The notes beneath the pieces are model-generated. The model was not told the origin of the DNA and did no database searches. It worked only from the letters and a program-made list of their open reading frames with translations. A stretch of DNA of 60,515 bases from an uncultured Bacteroidia bacterium (GTDB lineage: Bacteria; Bacteroidota; Bacteroidia; Bacteroidales; UBA932), in NCBI GenBank assembly GCA_902791945.1, contig CADAXR010000013.1, forward strand, positions 1 through 60,515, in the 5' to 3' direction. Below, in pieces: positions 9,217 through 19,166 of the stretch. Position 1 is the stretch's first letter; each line of letters begins with the position of its first letter. Both the position numbers and the translations under genes were made by a program.

Positions 9217-10877
9217 AAAGGCTTCTTTTTACAGCACTGATGGCGGGTATCGTCCTCTCCGCCAGTTCTTTTACCGTCCACCTTATGGGCGACTCCACGA
9301 TGGCCGACAAGGACATCAAGGGTGGCGCAAATCCCGAGAGGGGATGGGGGATGATGTTCCCCGGTTTCGTAGATGACGGGGTCAAGGTCGTCAATTACGC
9401 CCAGAACGGCCGTTCGACAAAGAGTTTCATCGACGACGGCCTCTGGGACAAGGTCAAGGCGGCTCTCGCCCCCGGTGACTATGTGATCATCCAGTTCGGC
9501 CACAACGACTCCAAGGAATCCGATCCCAAGCGCTACGCCGCTCCTTACGGGGCATATCAGGATAACCTGAGACTCTTCGTGCGCACCGCGCTGGAAGCGG
9601 GAGCGCACCCTGTGCTTCTTACGCCTGTCGCCCGCCGCTGGTTCAAGGCTGTGGGGCTCGACCGCGGTTGCCACGGAGACTATCCTGACGCTATGAAGCA
9701 GGTCGCTTCCGAGTTCGGAGTCCCCGTCATAGACATTACAAAGGCCACCCTCGACTGGCTCGAGGGCCTTGGCGACGAGGCTTCGAGGCAGTATTTCATG
9801 ATTTCCACCGGCAAGGACGACAACACTCACACGGTCGCTTCCGGCGCCCGCAAGGTGACGGAGATCATCGCCGACAGCATCAAGGTCCGCCTTCCCGAAC
9901 TCGGCGCTCACCTCGTCCACTACGACATCATCGTCTCCGGAGGCGGTTTCGGCGACTACAGGAGCGTGCAGGAGGCCATAAACGCGGCTCCCGACTACAG
10001 CCACAAGGAGGTTACCACCATCCTCATACGCGAAGGCGTCTATGAGGAGATGGTGACGATCCCCCACAACAAGTTCCGCCTCAAACTCGTCGGCGAAGGT
10101 GCTGAAAAGACGGTCATCACCTATGGCAAATATGCCAAGGCGCTGTGGCCGGGCCGTGATTTCCCTGTCGGGACTTCCGGCAGCGCGACCCTCTACGTCC
10201 ACTCTTCGTATGTCACTTTCGAGGATCTCACGATTGAGAACAGCGCCGGCGAGGGCAAGGAAATAGCCCAGGCCGTGGCGCTGTTCACCGACGGCGATTT
10301 CCTCTTCTTCCACCGCTGCCGCCTCATCGGCAACCAGGACACCGTCTATACCTACGGCCGCTACGGCAAGGACGGCGGGATCAAGCGCAACTATTTCCTC
10401 GACTGCTACATAGAGGGGACTACGGACTTTATTTTCGGCCCCTCCATTGCCTATTTCGAAGGATGCACGATCCATTCGAAGAAAAACAGCTACGTGACCG
10501 CCGCTTCGACCCTTCAGGGTCAGAAATACGGCTACGTGTTCAAAAACTGCACGCTGACGGCCGCCCCGGGCATCGACAAGTGCTACCTCGGCCGCCCGTG
10601 GGGCGCCTATGCCAGGACCGTGTTCATAGACTGCGAACTCGGAAGCCATATCCTCAAGGAGGGATGGCACGACTGGGAGAAGCCGGGGAAGCCCGACACT
10701 AAGAAGAATTCCTATTACGCGGAGTACGGATCCAGGGGCCCCGGCGCAGCTTCGAAGAAGGAGCGCGTGAAGTGGTCGTATCAGCTCAGCGCTAAGAAGG
10801 CTGCGGAGTACTCCTTTGAAAAAGTTATGTTCCAGCCTCAGGACGGCATAAAATGGAATCCATTTGACAACAGATAA
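9213..10877 (+). CDS. Two-domain pectin esterase: CE12-like acetylesterase + CE8 methylesterase
   Basis: A 554-residue exported fusion. After a signal peptide, residues about 20-225 form an SGNH hydrolase like rhamnogalacturonan acetylesterases: GDSTMADK (Ser about 28), NGRSTKSF, FGHND and a late DDNTHT Asp/His pair. Residues about 232-550 are a CE8 pectin methylesterase: GDYRSVQEAI, QAVALFTDGD, GNQDTVY, TDFIFG (catalytic Asp) and LGRPWG (Arg). One protein thus removes both acetyl and methyl groups before GH28/PL1 attack. Its ATG overlaps the GH28 stop (ATGA). Confidence 0.9.
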   Translation: MKRLLFTALMAGIVLSASSFTVHLMGDSTMADKDIKGGANPERGWGMMFPGFVDDGVKVVNYAQNGRSTKSFIDDGLWDKVKAALAPGDYVIIQFGHNDSKESDPKRYAAPYGAYQDNLRLFVRTALEAGAHPVLLTPVARRWFKAVGLDRGCHGDYPDAMKQVASEFGVPVIDITKATLDWLEGLGDEASRQYFMISTGKDDNTHTVASGARKVTEIIADSIKVRLPELGAHLVHYDIIVSGGGFGDYRSVQEAINAAPDYSHKEVTTILIREGVYEEMVTIPHNKFRLKLVGEGAEKTVITYGKYAKALWPGRDFPVGTSGSATLYVHSSYVTFEDLTIENSAGEGKEIAQAVALFTDGDFLFFHRCRLIGNQDTVYTYGRYGKDGGIKRNYFLDCYIEGTTDFIFGPSIAYFEGCTIHSKKNSYVTAASTLQGQKYGYVFKNCTLTAAPGIDKCYLGRPWGAYARTVFIDCELGSHILKEGWHDWEKPGKPDTKKNSYYAEYGSRGPGAASKKERVKWSYQLSAKKAAEYSFEKVMFQPQDGIKWNPFDNR

Positions 10878-10878
10878 A

Positions 10879-12042
10879 GTGAAACGTATTCTCATATTCT
10901 CCCTCGTGCTTCTCGCCGGCTGCCGTGCCCCCGAGAGGCTTTCCGTAAGTATGGCGGAGAGCGAAATGCTCCGCGCTCCGGAGCCGGAGTGGCTCGACGG
11001 CCTTCAGGGGACCCTCAAGTGGAACTACACCCCCGGTCTCGAGCTCCTGTCGCTTCTCGACGTGTACGAAGCCTATGGCGACACCGCCATTCTTTCGTAC
11101 GTCGATCGCTGGTACGACCATATCATCGCGGAGGACGGGACCGTCCTCGGCGGCTATAAAAAAGAAAAATTCAACATCGACCACATCTGCCCGGCCCGCA
11201 CCCTCCTTCACCTCAGGAAGCACTGTCCTAAGGAGAAATACGACAGGGCCGTTGAGAACATCTTCTCCCAGCTGCAGGAGCAGCCGCGGACGGAGAGCGG
11301 CCTCTTCTGGCACAAGGCGGTCTATCCGGACCAGGTCTGGCTCGACGGCCTCTATATGGGCGAACCCTTCTATGCGGAATATGCCGCCGAGACGAGCAGA
11401 AGCGAGCTTTTCGACGACATCGCCGCCCAGTTCAAGGGGGCGGCAGGCGGGACTTTCGACCCCGTGACCGGCCTTCACCGTCACGCCTTCGACGCCTCGC
11501 GCAAGATGTTCTGGGCGGACCCTGAGACGGGGCAGTCGGCCCACGCCTGGGGCCGTGCCCTCGGCTGGTATGTGATGGCCCTTGTCGATGTGCTGAAGGT
11601 GTTCCCGGAGGATCATCCGGAAAGGGAGGCGCTTCTCGACATCCTCGGCCGTATCCTTGTCACCCTTCCGAAGTATGCCGACCCTGAGAGCGGCATGTGG
11701 TACCAGGTGCTCGACTCCCCGGAGAGGGAAGGCAACTACATCGAGTCCACCTGCAGTGCGATGTTTACCTATGCATACCTTGCCTCCGCGGCTCGCGGCT
11801 GGCTCCCGGAGGGGACCGGCATAGACCCCCGTGGACTCTATGAAAAACTTGTCAGGGCATTCCTGGTCCATAATGACGACGGGACCGTGAGCCTTACCCG
11901 CTGCTGCGCAGTCGCCGGTCTCGGCGGCAAGGAGAACCGCAGCGGCACCTTTGAATATTATATAGGAGAAAAAATCATCGACAACGACCCCAAGGGCGTC
12001 GGCCCTTTCATCTGGGCGTCACTTGAATACGAAAAGTTATGA
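10879..12042 (+). CDS. GH105 unsaturated rhamnogalacturonyl/galacturonyl hydrolase
   Basis: A 387-residue (alpha/alpha)6-barrel lipoprotein that removes the 4,5-unsaturated uronic acid left at the non-reducing end by pectate lyases. The GTG at 10879, one base after the upstream stop, gives the signal VKRILIFSLVLLAGC with a lipobox Cys. The QVWLDGLYMG motif (catalytic Asp about 155) and HAWGRALGWY (about 220) match the YteR/GH105 family. Its product, an unsaturated monosaccharide, opens to 5-keto-4-deoxyuronate, which is the KduI substrate encoded downstream at 23563. Confidence 0.9.
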   Translation: MKRILIFSLVLLAGCRAPERLSVSMAESEMLRAPEPEWLDGLQGTLKWNYTPGLELLSLLDVYEAYGDTAILSYVDRWYDHIIAEDGTVLGGYKKEKFNIDHICPARTLLHLRKHCPKEKYDRAVENIFSQLQEQPRTESGLFWHKAVYPDQVWLDGLYMGEPFYAEYAAETSRSELFDDIAAQFKGAAGGTFDPVTGLHRHAFDASRKMFWADPETGQSAHAWGRALGWYVMALVDVLKVFPEDHPEREALLDILGRILVTLPKYADPESGMWYQVLDSPEREGNYIESTCSAMFTYAYLASAARGWLPEGTGIDPRGLYEKLVRAFLVHNDDGTVSLTRCCAVAGLGGKENRSGTFEYYIGEKIIDNDPKGVGPFIWASLEYEKL

Positions 12043-13937
12043 ATATGAAACTGTTTGCGGCTGCGGCCCTTGTCGCCGCGCTTGTCGCCGCGTGCGACAA
12101 AAAGGGCGGTCAGGAGACCCCGGGAGGCGGTAGTATCCCCGGCACCCCGTCCGGAGTGAGCGTCAATTCCACCGGCGAGACCTGGCTCTGGTTCAAATGG
12201 GACGGCGTCAGCGGTGCTTCCCGCTACGACTGGAAGCTCCTCAAGGACGGTTCCGAAGTGAAGACCGGCGACTGCACCACGACCAATGTGAGAGTAACCG
12301 GACTTGCTGCCGGGACAGCCTACCATTTCAGCGTGCGCAGCGCCTGGGAGGGAGGGGAGTCCGCATGGAGCGAGCCTCTCGAGGCTTCGACCAAGGGTTC
12401 GGGCGACGATCCGGGCCCCGACGACCCGGACGATCCTGTCTCCGAGGAAGTCTATGCCGAATTCATGATTGAAGACGGGGGAGACTCCGACACGCAGGCC
12501 TATGCCTTCCCCGGAGCCGAGGGCGGCGGAATGCTTGCAACCGGCGGCCGCGGCGGCAGAATCCTCCACGTGACGACTCTTGAGGACAACAACCGTGAAG
12601 GCTCGCTCCGCTGGGCCTGCACGCAGGATTATCCGAGGATCATCGTCTTCGACGTCGCCGGCATCATAGCCCTCAACAGCAAGCTGACCGTGACGAAGGA
12701 CAACTGCACGATTGCAGGCCAGACGGCCCCCGGAGCGGGAATCTGCATCAAGAATTACACTTTCGCCATTGCCGCGAACAATGTCGTCGTCCGCTTCATG
12801 CGTTTCCGTATGGGTGACGAGAAGAAGACCGAGGACGACGCGCTGCAGATTATGAATCACACCGACGATTCCTATTCGGGCATTGTAATAGACCACTGCT
12901 CGGTCAGCTGGAGCACCGACGAGTGTGCGTCCTTCTACGGAATGAAGGATTTCACCTTCCAGTGGAACATAGTCTCCGAGAGCCTCCGCAACTCCGTCCA
13001 CGACAAGGGCGCCCACGGCTACGGCGGCATCTGGGGCGGCAACAACGCGACCTACCACCACAATCTTCTCGCCCACCATGACAGCCGCAACCCCCGTCTG
13101 GACCACGACTACGTCTCGACCCAGAAAGGGCCCGTCTCCATTGTCAACAACGTCGTCTATAACTGGGACGGCAACTCCTGCTACGGAGGTGAGAGCTCAT
13201 CGAATAACGGTTCTGCTTACCGCAAGTACAATTTCCTCGGCAACTACTACAAGCCCGGTCCGAGGACCCCGTCGAACCATATCTGGCTCATCCAGCCTAC
13301 GACCAGCTGCTCCAACTGCGGCGGAACTATCATCCCCGGCCATTTCTTCCTGGCCGACAATATCCTTTACGGCCAGGAGTCTGTCACTAACAATAACTGG
13401 ACGGCCAGGGAGGGTTCCCCGACAGGGGTATATATTGATGCAGGCAGTGTCAGCGGTATAAAGAGTGAAACTGTTTTTCCTACCGGCAGCGGCATAAGCA
13501 TCCACACGGCTTCCGGAGCCTTCGAAGCCGTGCTTGACTACGCCGGCGCGAGCTTTGTCCGCGATGCGGTCGACGAGAGGGTCTGCCGCGAGACCAGGGA
13601 TGGCAGCTACACTTACAACGGTTCCAATACCGACAAGATTCCTTCAGACTCCAACCGTTCGGACAAGGGACTCATCGACACCCAGACGGACGTAGGTGGA
13701 TGGCCGAATTACTCAGCGACTCCTGCAGAGAGAGACCACAACCGCGATTCCGACGGCGACGGTATGCCCGACTGGTTCGAGGACAAGTACTCTCTGAAGA
13801 AGACTTCCGCTTCCGACGGCAACTCCAAGACCCTTGATATAAAAGGGCGTTACACCAATGTCGAGATGTATATGCATTATCTCGTGAAAGAGATAGTCGC
13901 CGGAGGCAACGCCGCGGGCGATTTCAATACCTTGTAA
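12039..13937 (+). CDS. Pectate lyase, PL1-type, with N-terminal FN3 domain
   Basis: A 632-residue lipoprotein (MNMKLFAAAALVAALVAAC). Residues about 33-118 form a fibronectin type III-like domain (TWLWFKWDGV, AAGTAYHFSVRSAW). A linker rich in Asp/Pro/Gly follows. The beta-helix lyase runs from about 148 (AFPGAEGGGMLATGGRGG) with VIDHCSVSWSTDE and the C-terminal RDSDGDGMPDWFE segment usual in Bacteroidetes PL1 enzymes. It cuts polygalacturonate by calcium-dependent beta-elimination, feeding GH105. The ATG overlaps the GH105 stop; a second ATG six bases on is also possible. Last gene of the operator-A unit. Confidence 0.88.
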   Translation: MNMKLFAAAALVAALVAACDKKGGQETPGGGSIPGTPSGVSVNSTGETWLWFKWDGVSGASRYDWKLLKDGSEVKTGDCTTTNVRVTGLAAGTAYHFSVRSAWEGGESAWSEPLEASTKGSGDDPGPDDPDDPVSEEVYAEFMIEDGGDSDTQAYAFPGAEGGGMLATGGRGGRILHVTTLEDNNREGSLRWACTQDYPRIIVFDVAGIIALNSKLTVTKDNCTIAGQTAPGAGICIKNYTFAIAANNVVVRFMRFRMGDEKKTEDDALQIMNHTDDSYSGIVIDHCSVSWSTDECASFYGMKDFTFQWNIVSESLRNSVHDKGAHGYGGIWGGNNATYHHNLLAHHDSRNPRLDHDYVSTQKGPVSIVNNVVYNWDGNSCYGGESSSNNGSAYRKYNFLGNYYKPGPRTPSNHIWLIQPTTSCSNCGGTIIPGHFFLADNILYGQESVTNNNWTAREGSPTGVYIDAGSVSGIKSETVFPTGSGISIHTASGAFEAVLDYAGASFVRDAVDERVCRETRDGSYTYNGSNTDKIPSDSNRSDKGLIDTQTDVGGWPNYSATPAERDHNRDSDGDGMPDWFEDKYSLKKTSASDGNSKTLDIKGRYTNVEMYMHYLVKEIVAGGNAAGDFNTL

Positions 13938-13941
13938 AAAA

Positions 13942-13963
13942 TTTCCGTGCCCGTGCACGGAAA
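13942..13963 (-). promoter_or_regulatory. Operator-like palindrome B (susC promoter)
   Basis: Same 22-bp motif as operator A but in reverse orientation; minus strand reads TTTCCGTGCACGG, then GC, then ACGGAAA. It ends 15 bases upstream of the susC -7 box. It is also a perfect 11-bp inverted repeat (13940-13950 / 13955-13965), but the following bases are A-rich, so a terminator role is doubtful. Confidence 0.78.
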
Positions 13964-13978
13964 TTAAAAAATTATTCA

Positions 13979-13986
13979 TATATTTG
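13979..13986 (+). promoter_or_regulatory. -7 promoter box (TATATTTG) of susC
   Basis: Matches TAnnTTTG, 51 bases before the susC ATG and 15 bases after operator B. Confidence 0.68.
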
Positions 13987-14037
13987 GCGCGACCATATAA
14001 TTTGGCAACAATACTATTATTAATAATAACTGATCAA

Positions 14038-17000
14038 ATGAAAAGCTCAACAAGGAAATTCCTTCTTCTGTTGCTTTCCTTCGGTCTCGGCCTCACGGCC
14101 CTCGCGCAGACGACCATCAAGGGCGTCGTGACGGATACCAACGGTGAACCCATCATCGGAGGCGGCGTCATGGTCGAGGGCACGACGACAGGTACTATCA
14201 CCGGTCTCGACGGTGATTACACCCTCACCGTTCCCGAAGGTGCAACGAACCTTGTCTTCTCGTGCATCGGAATGGCCGAGCAGGTCGTTCCCATCGCCGG
14301 GCAGACGGAAATCAACGTGGTCCTCGGCGAGGACACCACTTTCCTGGATGAAGTCGTCGTCGTCGGTTATGCGACGGTCAAGCGCCGCGACCTCCTCGGC
14401 TCCGTCTCATCCGTCGGTTCCGACAAGCTCGTGGAGCAGCCTGTGACGACAGTCAGCCAGGCACTGACCGGTAAGATGGCCGGTGTCTCCGTGGTCACCA
14501 CCGAAGGCGACCCGGACGCCGACATCAAGGTCCGCGTCCGTGGCGGCGGTTCCATCACCCAGGACAGCAGCCCTCTCTACATCGTGGACGGCTTCCCCGT
14601 GGAGTCGATCAACGACATCGCTTCCTCTGAGATCCAGTCCATCGACGTCCTTAAGGACGCTTTCTCGACCGCAATCTACGGTTCCAGAGGTGCCAACGGC
14701 GTCGTCATCGTGACGACCAAGGGCGCCGACAAGGGCCAGAAAGTCTCCGTCAAGGTCAACGCCTACTACGGCGCCAAGTGGATGGCCAACCGCAAGGCCC
14801 TCGTCCCCATGGACTCCGACAACTTCGTCAAGTTCCAGTACGAGCTCGCCTCGATCCGCGAGAGGGTCTCCAACGACTACGTCCCGTATTTCGGAGAATT
14901 CTCCGACATCGACCTCTACAAGGGCCTTCCGACCAACGACTGGGTTGACGCCGTCTTCGGCAACACAGGCCACACCTACAGCGCCGACGCTTCCGTTTCG
15001 GGCAGCGGCGAGTGGTACAACTGGACGGTCGGCTACGCCCACATGGGCGACAAGGCCATCATGGCGGGTTCCAACTACAACCGTGACAACCTCAGCCTCA
15101 AGGCCGGTTTCAAGACCTCCAAGACGACCAGCATCGACCTCAACGTCCGTTACGCCCGCACCAAGGTGCGCGGCAGCGGCGCCAACTCGATCAACGACTC
15201 CGGCTCCACCGCCGGCAACGGTCGTCTCAAGCACGCCATCCAGTACGCGCCCATCCCCGTCAGCTCGACGATCCAGGGCGAGGAGGAAGAGCTCACCTAC
15301 GGCGACAATACCCCTCCTCTCCGCGCTGTCTATGACAACGACTCCCAGAGGCTCCGTACCAGCTGGAACGCCAACGCCGCGTTCAACTGGGAGATCGTGA
15401 AGGGCCTCAAGCTCAAGATCGAGGGCGGTCTCGAGTCATGGCGCCAGAGCGACGACCGCTTCTACGGCACGACGACCTACTACTCCAACCAGAGCGCCTA
15501 CAAGGACGAGAACATCAACCTCCGCGACATGCCGGCAAACCAGCACAAGGAGGCCTTCCGCACGAGATATCGCAACGGCAACACCCTCAGCTACGATTTC
15601 TCGCCGCTCATCTCCTCTTCCGGAGACCATAACCTCAACGTCCTCGTCGGTGAGGAATTCACCTTCACCAAGAGCAACCTCATCACTATGATGGTCGACG
15701 GTTTCCCCGTGTTCTACGACGCTCAGATGGCCTGGGATTTCACATCCTCCGGCCAGCACTCCACGACGCAGAACTACTACAACCCGAACGACAAGCTGCT
15801 CTCCTTCTTCGGCAGGGTCAACTACGACTACAAGCACCGCTACTCCATCGGCGCAACGTTCCGCGCCGACGGTTCGTCCAAGTTCGCCGCCGGCAACCGC
15901 TGGGGCTTCTTCCCCTCGGCCGCGGCTTCCTGGACAATCTCCAACGAGCCTTTCATGGAAGGCTCCGAGAAGTGGCTCGACCAGCTCAAACTGCGCTACA
16001 GCTTCGGTACCGCGGGCAACAACAACATCCCCGCAGGCCAGATCGTCAAGGAGTACTCCGCGACCGCCAACTCCTGGATTTCCCAGGCCGGTTCCTACTG
16101 GTCGGCGGGCAAGATCATGAACAACCCCGACCTCACCTGGGAGACCACCTATACTCATAATATAGGTCTCGACTTCAGCTTCTTCGGCGGCAGGCTCTCC
16201 GGTAGCATCGAACTCTACCAGAACGACACCAAGAACCTCCTCATCAACTTCCCGACGACGGGCTCCGGCTACGACAGCCAGTACCAGAATGTCGGTTCGA
16301 CCCGCAACCGCGGTATCGAGCTCACGCTCAACGCCCCCGTCGTCCAGAAGAAGGACGTCTCGTTCAACATCGGCGCCAACATCGCCTTCAACCGCAACAA
16401 GGTCACCGACCTTGGCGGCCTTGAGTCCATCACCGGCCGCTCCGTCGAGTCCTACTGGGCCTCGACCGAAATCGGCAACGACTACATCGTCCAGGTCGGC
16501 CAGCCCCTCGGCAATATGTACGGCTACGTCAGCGACGGCCGCTACGAGGTCGACGACTTCGACTGGGACGGCGCCAAGTGGACCCTCAAGGAAGGCGTCG
16601 CCGACTGCTCCGGCATCATCGGCGCGCAGTACCTGCGTCCCGGTGCGATGAAGCTCAAGAACATCGACGGCTCCGCCGACAACAAGGTCACCGTCGCCGA
16701 CCGCAAGGTCATCGGCAACGCCCTTCCGGATTTCACCGGCGGTTTCAACTTCAGCCTCTATGTCAAGGGCTTCGACCTCAGCGCCAACTTCAACTTCATG
16801 ATCGGCAACCAGGTCTATAACGCCAACAAGATCGAGTTCGCATCCTCCAGGAAGTTCTACAACCGTAACCTCCTGAACACTATGGACGTGAACAAGCGCT
16901 GGACCAACATCGACTGGACGACCGGCGAGATGGTCAACGATCCCGAGACCCTTAAGGCGATGAACGCAGGGACCACGATGTGGTCTCCCGCCATCGGCAA

Positions 17001-17289
17001 CGCGGTCTTCTCCGACTGGGCTGTCGAGGACGCTTCGTTCCTGCGCCTGCAGAGCGTGACCCTCGGCTACAGCCTTCCTTCGAACATCATCGAGAAGGCA
17101 TGGCTCACGAAGGTGCGCTTCTATGTCACCGGCACGAACCTCTTCTGCCTGACCAAGTACTCCGGTTACGATCCTGAGGTCGATACCCGAAGGGCGACTC
17201 CTCTTACCCCCGGAGTCGACTACTCCGCCTATCCGAAGTCCATCGGCTTCGTGGCAGGTGTCAACCTCGTTTTCGGCAAACGTAAATAA
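14038..17289 (+). CDS. SusC/RagA-type TonB-dependent transporter
   Basis: A 1083-residue outer-membrane transporter for oligogalacturonides (substrate from context). After the signal peptide (ending LTALAQ) come a carboxypeptidase-regulatory-like domain (about 24-95, IKGVVTDTNGEPIIGG), a plug domain with DEVVVVGYATVKRRDLLGSV as TonB-box-like region, and the SusC signature SIDVLKDAFSTAIYGSRGANG. The rest is the 22-strand barrel, ending NLVFGKRK. There is no N-terminal anti-sigma-interacting extension, consistent with control by operator B rather than an ECF sigma factor. SusD follows 11 bases downstream. Confidence 0.95.
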   Translation: MKSSTRKFLLLLLSFGLGLTALAQTTIKGVVTDTNGEPIIGGGVMVEGTTTGTITGLDGDYTLTVPEGATNLVFSCIGMAEQVVPIAGQTEINVVLGEDTTFLDEVVVVGYATVKRRDLLGSVSSVGSDKLVEQPVTTVSQALTGKMAGVSVVTTEGDPDADIKVRVRGGGSITQDSSPLYIVDGFPVESINDIASSEIQSIDVLKDAFSTAIYGSRGANGVVIVTTKGADKGQKVSVKVNAYYGAKWMANRKALVPMDSDNFVKFQYELASIRERVSNDYVPYFGEFSDIDLYKGLPTNDWVDAVFGNTGHTYSADASVSGSGEWYNWTVGYAHMGDKAIMAGSNYNRDNLSLKAGFKTSKTTSIDLNVRYARTKVRGSGANSINDSGSTAGNGRLKHAIQYAPIPVSSTIQGEEEELTYGDNTPPLRAVYDNDSQRLRTSWNANAAFNWEIVKGLKLKIEGGLESWRQSDDRFYGTTTYYSNQSAYKDENINLRDMPANQHKEAFRTRYRNGNTLSYDFSPLISSSGDHNLNVLVGEEFTFTKSNLITMMVDGFPVFYDAQMAWDFTSSGQHSTTQNYYNPNDKLLSFFGRVNYDYKHRYSIGATFRADGSSKFAAGNRWGFFPSAAASWTISNEPFMEGSEKWLDQLKLRYSFGTAGNNNIPAGQIVKEYSATANSWISQAGSYWSAGKIMNNPDLTWETTYTHNIGLDFSFFGGRLSGSIELYQNDTKNLLINFPTTGSGYDSQYQNVGSTRNRGIELTLNAPVVQKKDVSFNIGANIAFNRNKVTDLGGLESITGRSVESYWASTEIGNDYIVQVGQPLGNMYGYVSDGRYEVDDFDWDGAKWTLKEGVADCSGIIGAQYLRPGAMKLKNIDGSADNKVTVADRKVIGNALPDFTGGFNFSLYVKGFDLSANFNFMIGNQVYNANKIEFASSRKFYNRNLLNTMDVNKRWTNIDWTTGEMVNDPETLKAMNAGTTMWSPAIGNAVFSDWAVEDASFLRLQSVTLGYSLPSNIIEKAWLTKVRFYVTGTNLFCLTKYSGYDPEVDTRRATPLTPGVDYSAYPKSIGFVAGVNLVFGKRK

Positions 17290-17300
17290 GAGCAGGAAAT

Positions 17301-19154
17301 ATGAAAAAGATAGTTATACTTATGGCAATGGCCGCTGCAGCGGTCCTCACCGTCTCCTGCGACAAGGCCCTCGAGTCGAAGTCCCAGTCGGCCTTCGACG
17401 CCTCCACGGTCTATTCCAACCCCGACCTCGCCGAGGGCGTTATCTTCGGCATCACCGAGGTTTTCGCCGAGACCAACAGCTACAGGGGACGTTACCTTCC
17501 CTGGATCGGCCTCAACAGCGATATCGAGTGGTACAACACCTACAAGGCCACCGACGAGAAATTCCAGATAGCCGGTTATACCCTCCTTCCTAACAACCAG
17601 CAGCTGAACCTCTCCAACGGACCTTTCCCGATGCTCTATATGGGTGTCGAGAGGGCTAACCTCGCAATCGAAGGCATCCGTCAGTACGGCGATCCGGAGC
17701 ACAACTCCGACATGGCTTACCTTCTCGCCGAGGCTCTCACCCTCAGGGCCCTTCTCTACTACGACCTGACCAGGGCCTGGGGAGACGTGCCGGCAAGGTT
17801 CCAGCCCATCACCAGCGAGACCATCTATGTCGCCAAGGCCAGCCGCGACGTGATCTACAAGCAGATCCTCGCCGACCTTGAGGAGGCCATTCCTAACCTC
17901 CCTTATCCGGGAGCGAACGCCAAGACCTCCAGGACCGACCGCGTCAACAAGACTTTCGCCGCCGGTCTCTACGCCAGGATAGCCCTTATGGCTTCCGGTT
18001 ACGCCATCCGTCCGGAAGACGGCAAAGTCGGCACCGGCGATCCCGGTACCGTGCGTCTTTCCAACGATCCGGACCTCCAGAAGTCGGTGCTCTATCCTAA
18101 GGCTCTCGCTTATCTCCGCGACGCCATCGAGTCGCACACCGCTTCCCTCGAGGACTTCGAGACCCTCTGGAAGAACCAGAGCAACCTCAACAATATGGTT
18201 GCCGGTCCCGCCAACGAGTCTCTCTACGTGATTCCGTTCTCCGCAGGCCGCGGCCGCTGGAACTTCACGTTCGCAGTCCGCAGCGAAGGTTCCTCCTTCG
18301 CCGGCGGTTCTACCGTGACCCGTGGCGGCGATGCCGGCCCGGTGCCCACGATGTGGTTCAACTATGACCCGCACGACACCCGCCGCGACATCACCTGCGT
18401 CAACTGGAGGTGGAATTCAGACGACGAACCCGAGCTCTCCGGCATCCAGAAGTGGTATTTCGGAAAATACCGTTTCGACTGGATGAACACCGCTCCCTAC
18501 ACGGGAGGCAACGACGACGGCGTGAAGCCGGTCGTGCTCCGCTATGCCGACGTTCTTCTTATGGCGGCCGAGATGGCCAACGAAATCGGCGAACTCCAGG
18601 AAGCCAAGGATTACCTGCTTGAGGTGCGCACCCGCGCCTTCAAGGGCCACGAAGAAGAGGCCGAGGCCTATGTCAACGCCATCGCAGGCAAGGAAGAGAT
18701 GTTCGAGGCCATCGTCGATGAGCGCGCGTTCGAGTTCTGCGGCGAAATGACCCGCAAATTCGACCTCATCCGCTGGAATCTCCTTGAAGAGAAGATGCAG
18801 CAGACGGTTGACGATCTGTACGATCTCCGCGACCTCGCAGGCAAGTATGCCGGAGTCAACGGAATCGATGGAGACGTCTATTACCAGGTCAACGGCACCG
18901 AGATATCCATCTGGGGCTTCAGCGGTGAGAACCAGAAGCCTACCGGCGCCTGGGAGAAGAAGTCCGGCTACTTCAACAAAGTGGTGGATAGCCAGGGCAA
19001 GGATACCGGTCTCTATGACGACCTGCTCGATCACGGTCTCTTCAACTGCGACATCGACGTCCTTCCGTACCACATGTTCTGGCCCATCTTCAACGACACC
19101 ATGTCCAACAGCCAGGGCTACATCAAGAACGACTACGAGTACACGAGCATTTAA
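17301..19154 (+). CDS. SusD/RagB-type glycan-binding lipoprotein
   Basis: A 617-residue surface lipoprotein (MKKIVILMAMAAAAVLTVSC) that caps the SusC barrel and binds its glycan. The TPR-like helical segment is visible at LLAEALTLRALLYYDLTRAWGDVP, and the C-terminal half has the family stretch RYADVLLMAAEMANEIG followed by DERAFEFCGEMTRKFDLIRW. Length is in the normal SusD range. It pairs with the SusC just upstream. Confidence 0.94.
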   Translation: MKKIVILMAMAAAAVLTVSCDKALESKSQSAFDASTVYSNPDLAEGVIFGITEVFAETNSYRGRYLPWIGLNSDIEWYNTYKATDEKFQIAGYTLLPNNQQLNLSNGPFPMLYMGVERANLAIEGIRQYGDPEHNSDMAYLLAEALTLRALLYYDLTRAWGDVPARFQPITSETIYVAKASRDVIYKQILADLEEAIPNLPYPGANAKTSRTDRVNKTFAAGLYARIALMASGYAIRPEDGKVGTGDPGTVRLSNDPDLQKSVLYPKALAYLRDAIESHTASLEDFETLWKNQSNLNNMVAGPANESLYVIPFSAGRGRWNFTFAVRSEGSSFAGGSTVTRGGDAGPVPTMWFNYDPHDTRRDITCVNWRWNSDDEPELSGIQKWYFGKYRFDWMNTAPYTGGNDDGVKPVVLRYADVLLMAAEMANEIGELQEAKDYLLEVRTRAFKGHEEEAEAYVNAIAGKEEMFEAIVDERAFEFCGEMTRKFDLIRWNLLEEKMQQTVDDLYDLRDLAGKYAGVNGIDGDVYYQVNGTEISIWGFSGENQKPTGAWEKKSGYFNKVVDSQGKDTGLYDDLLDHGLFNCDIDVLPYHMFWPIFNDTMSNSQGYIKNDYEYTSI

Positions 19155-19166
19155 TACCGAGTTGCT

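Noticed and set aside
13940..13965. Operator B as a terminator of the PL1 unit
   Set aside because: The stem is perfect but is followed by A-rich sequence, and the same motif is found at three promoters, so a regulatory site is the better reading.
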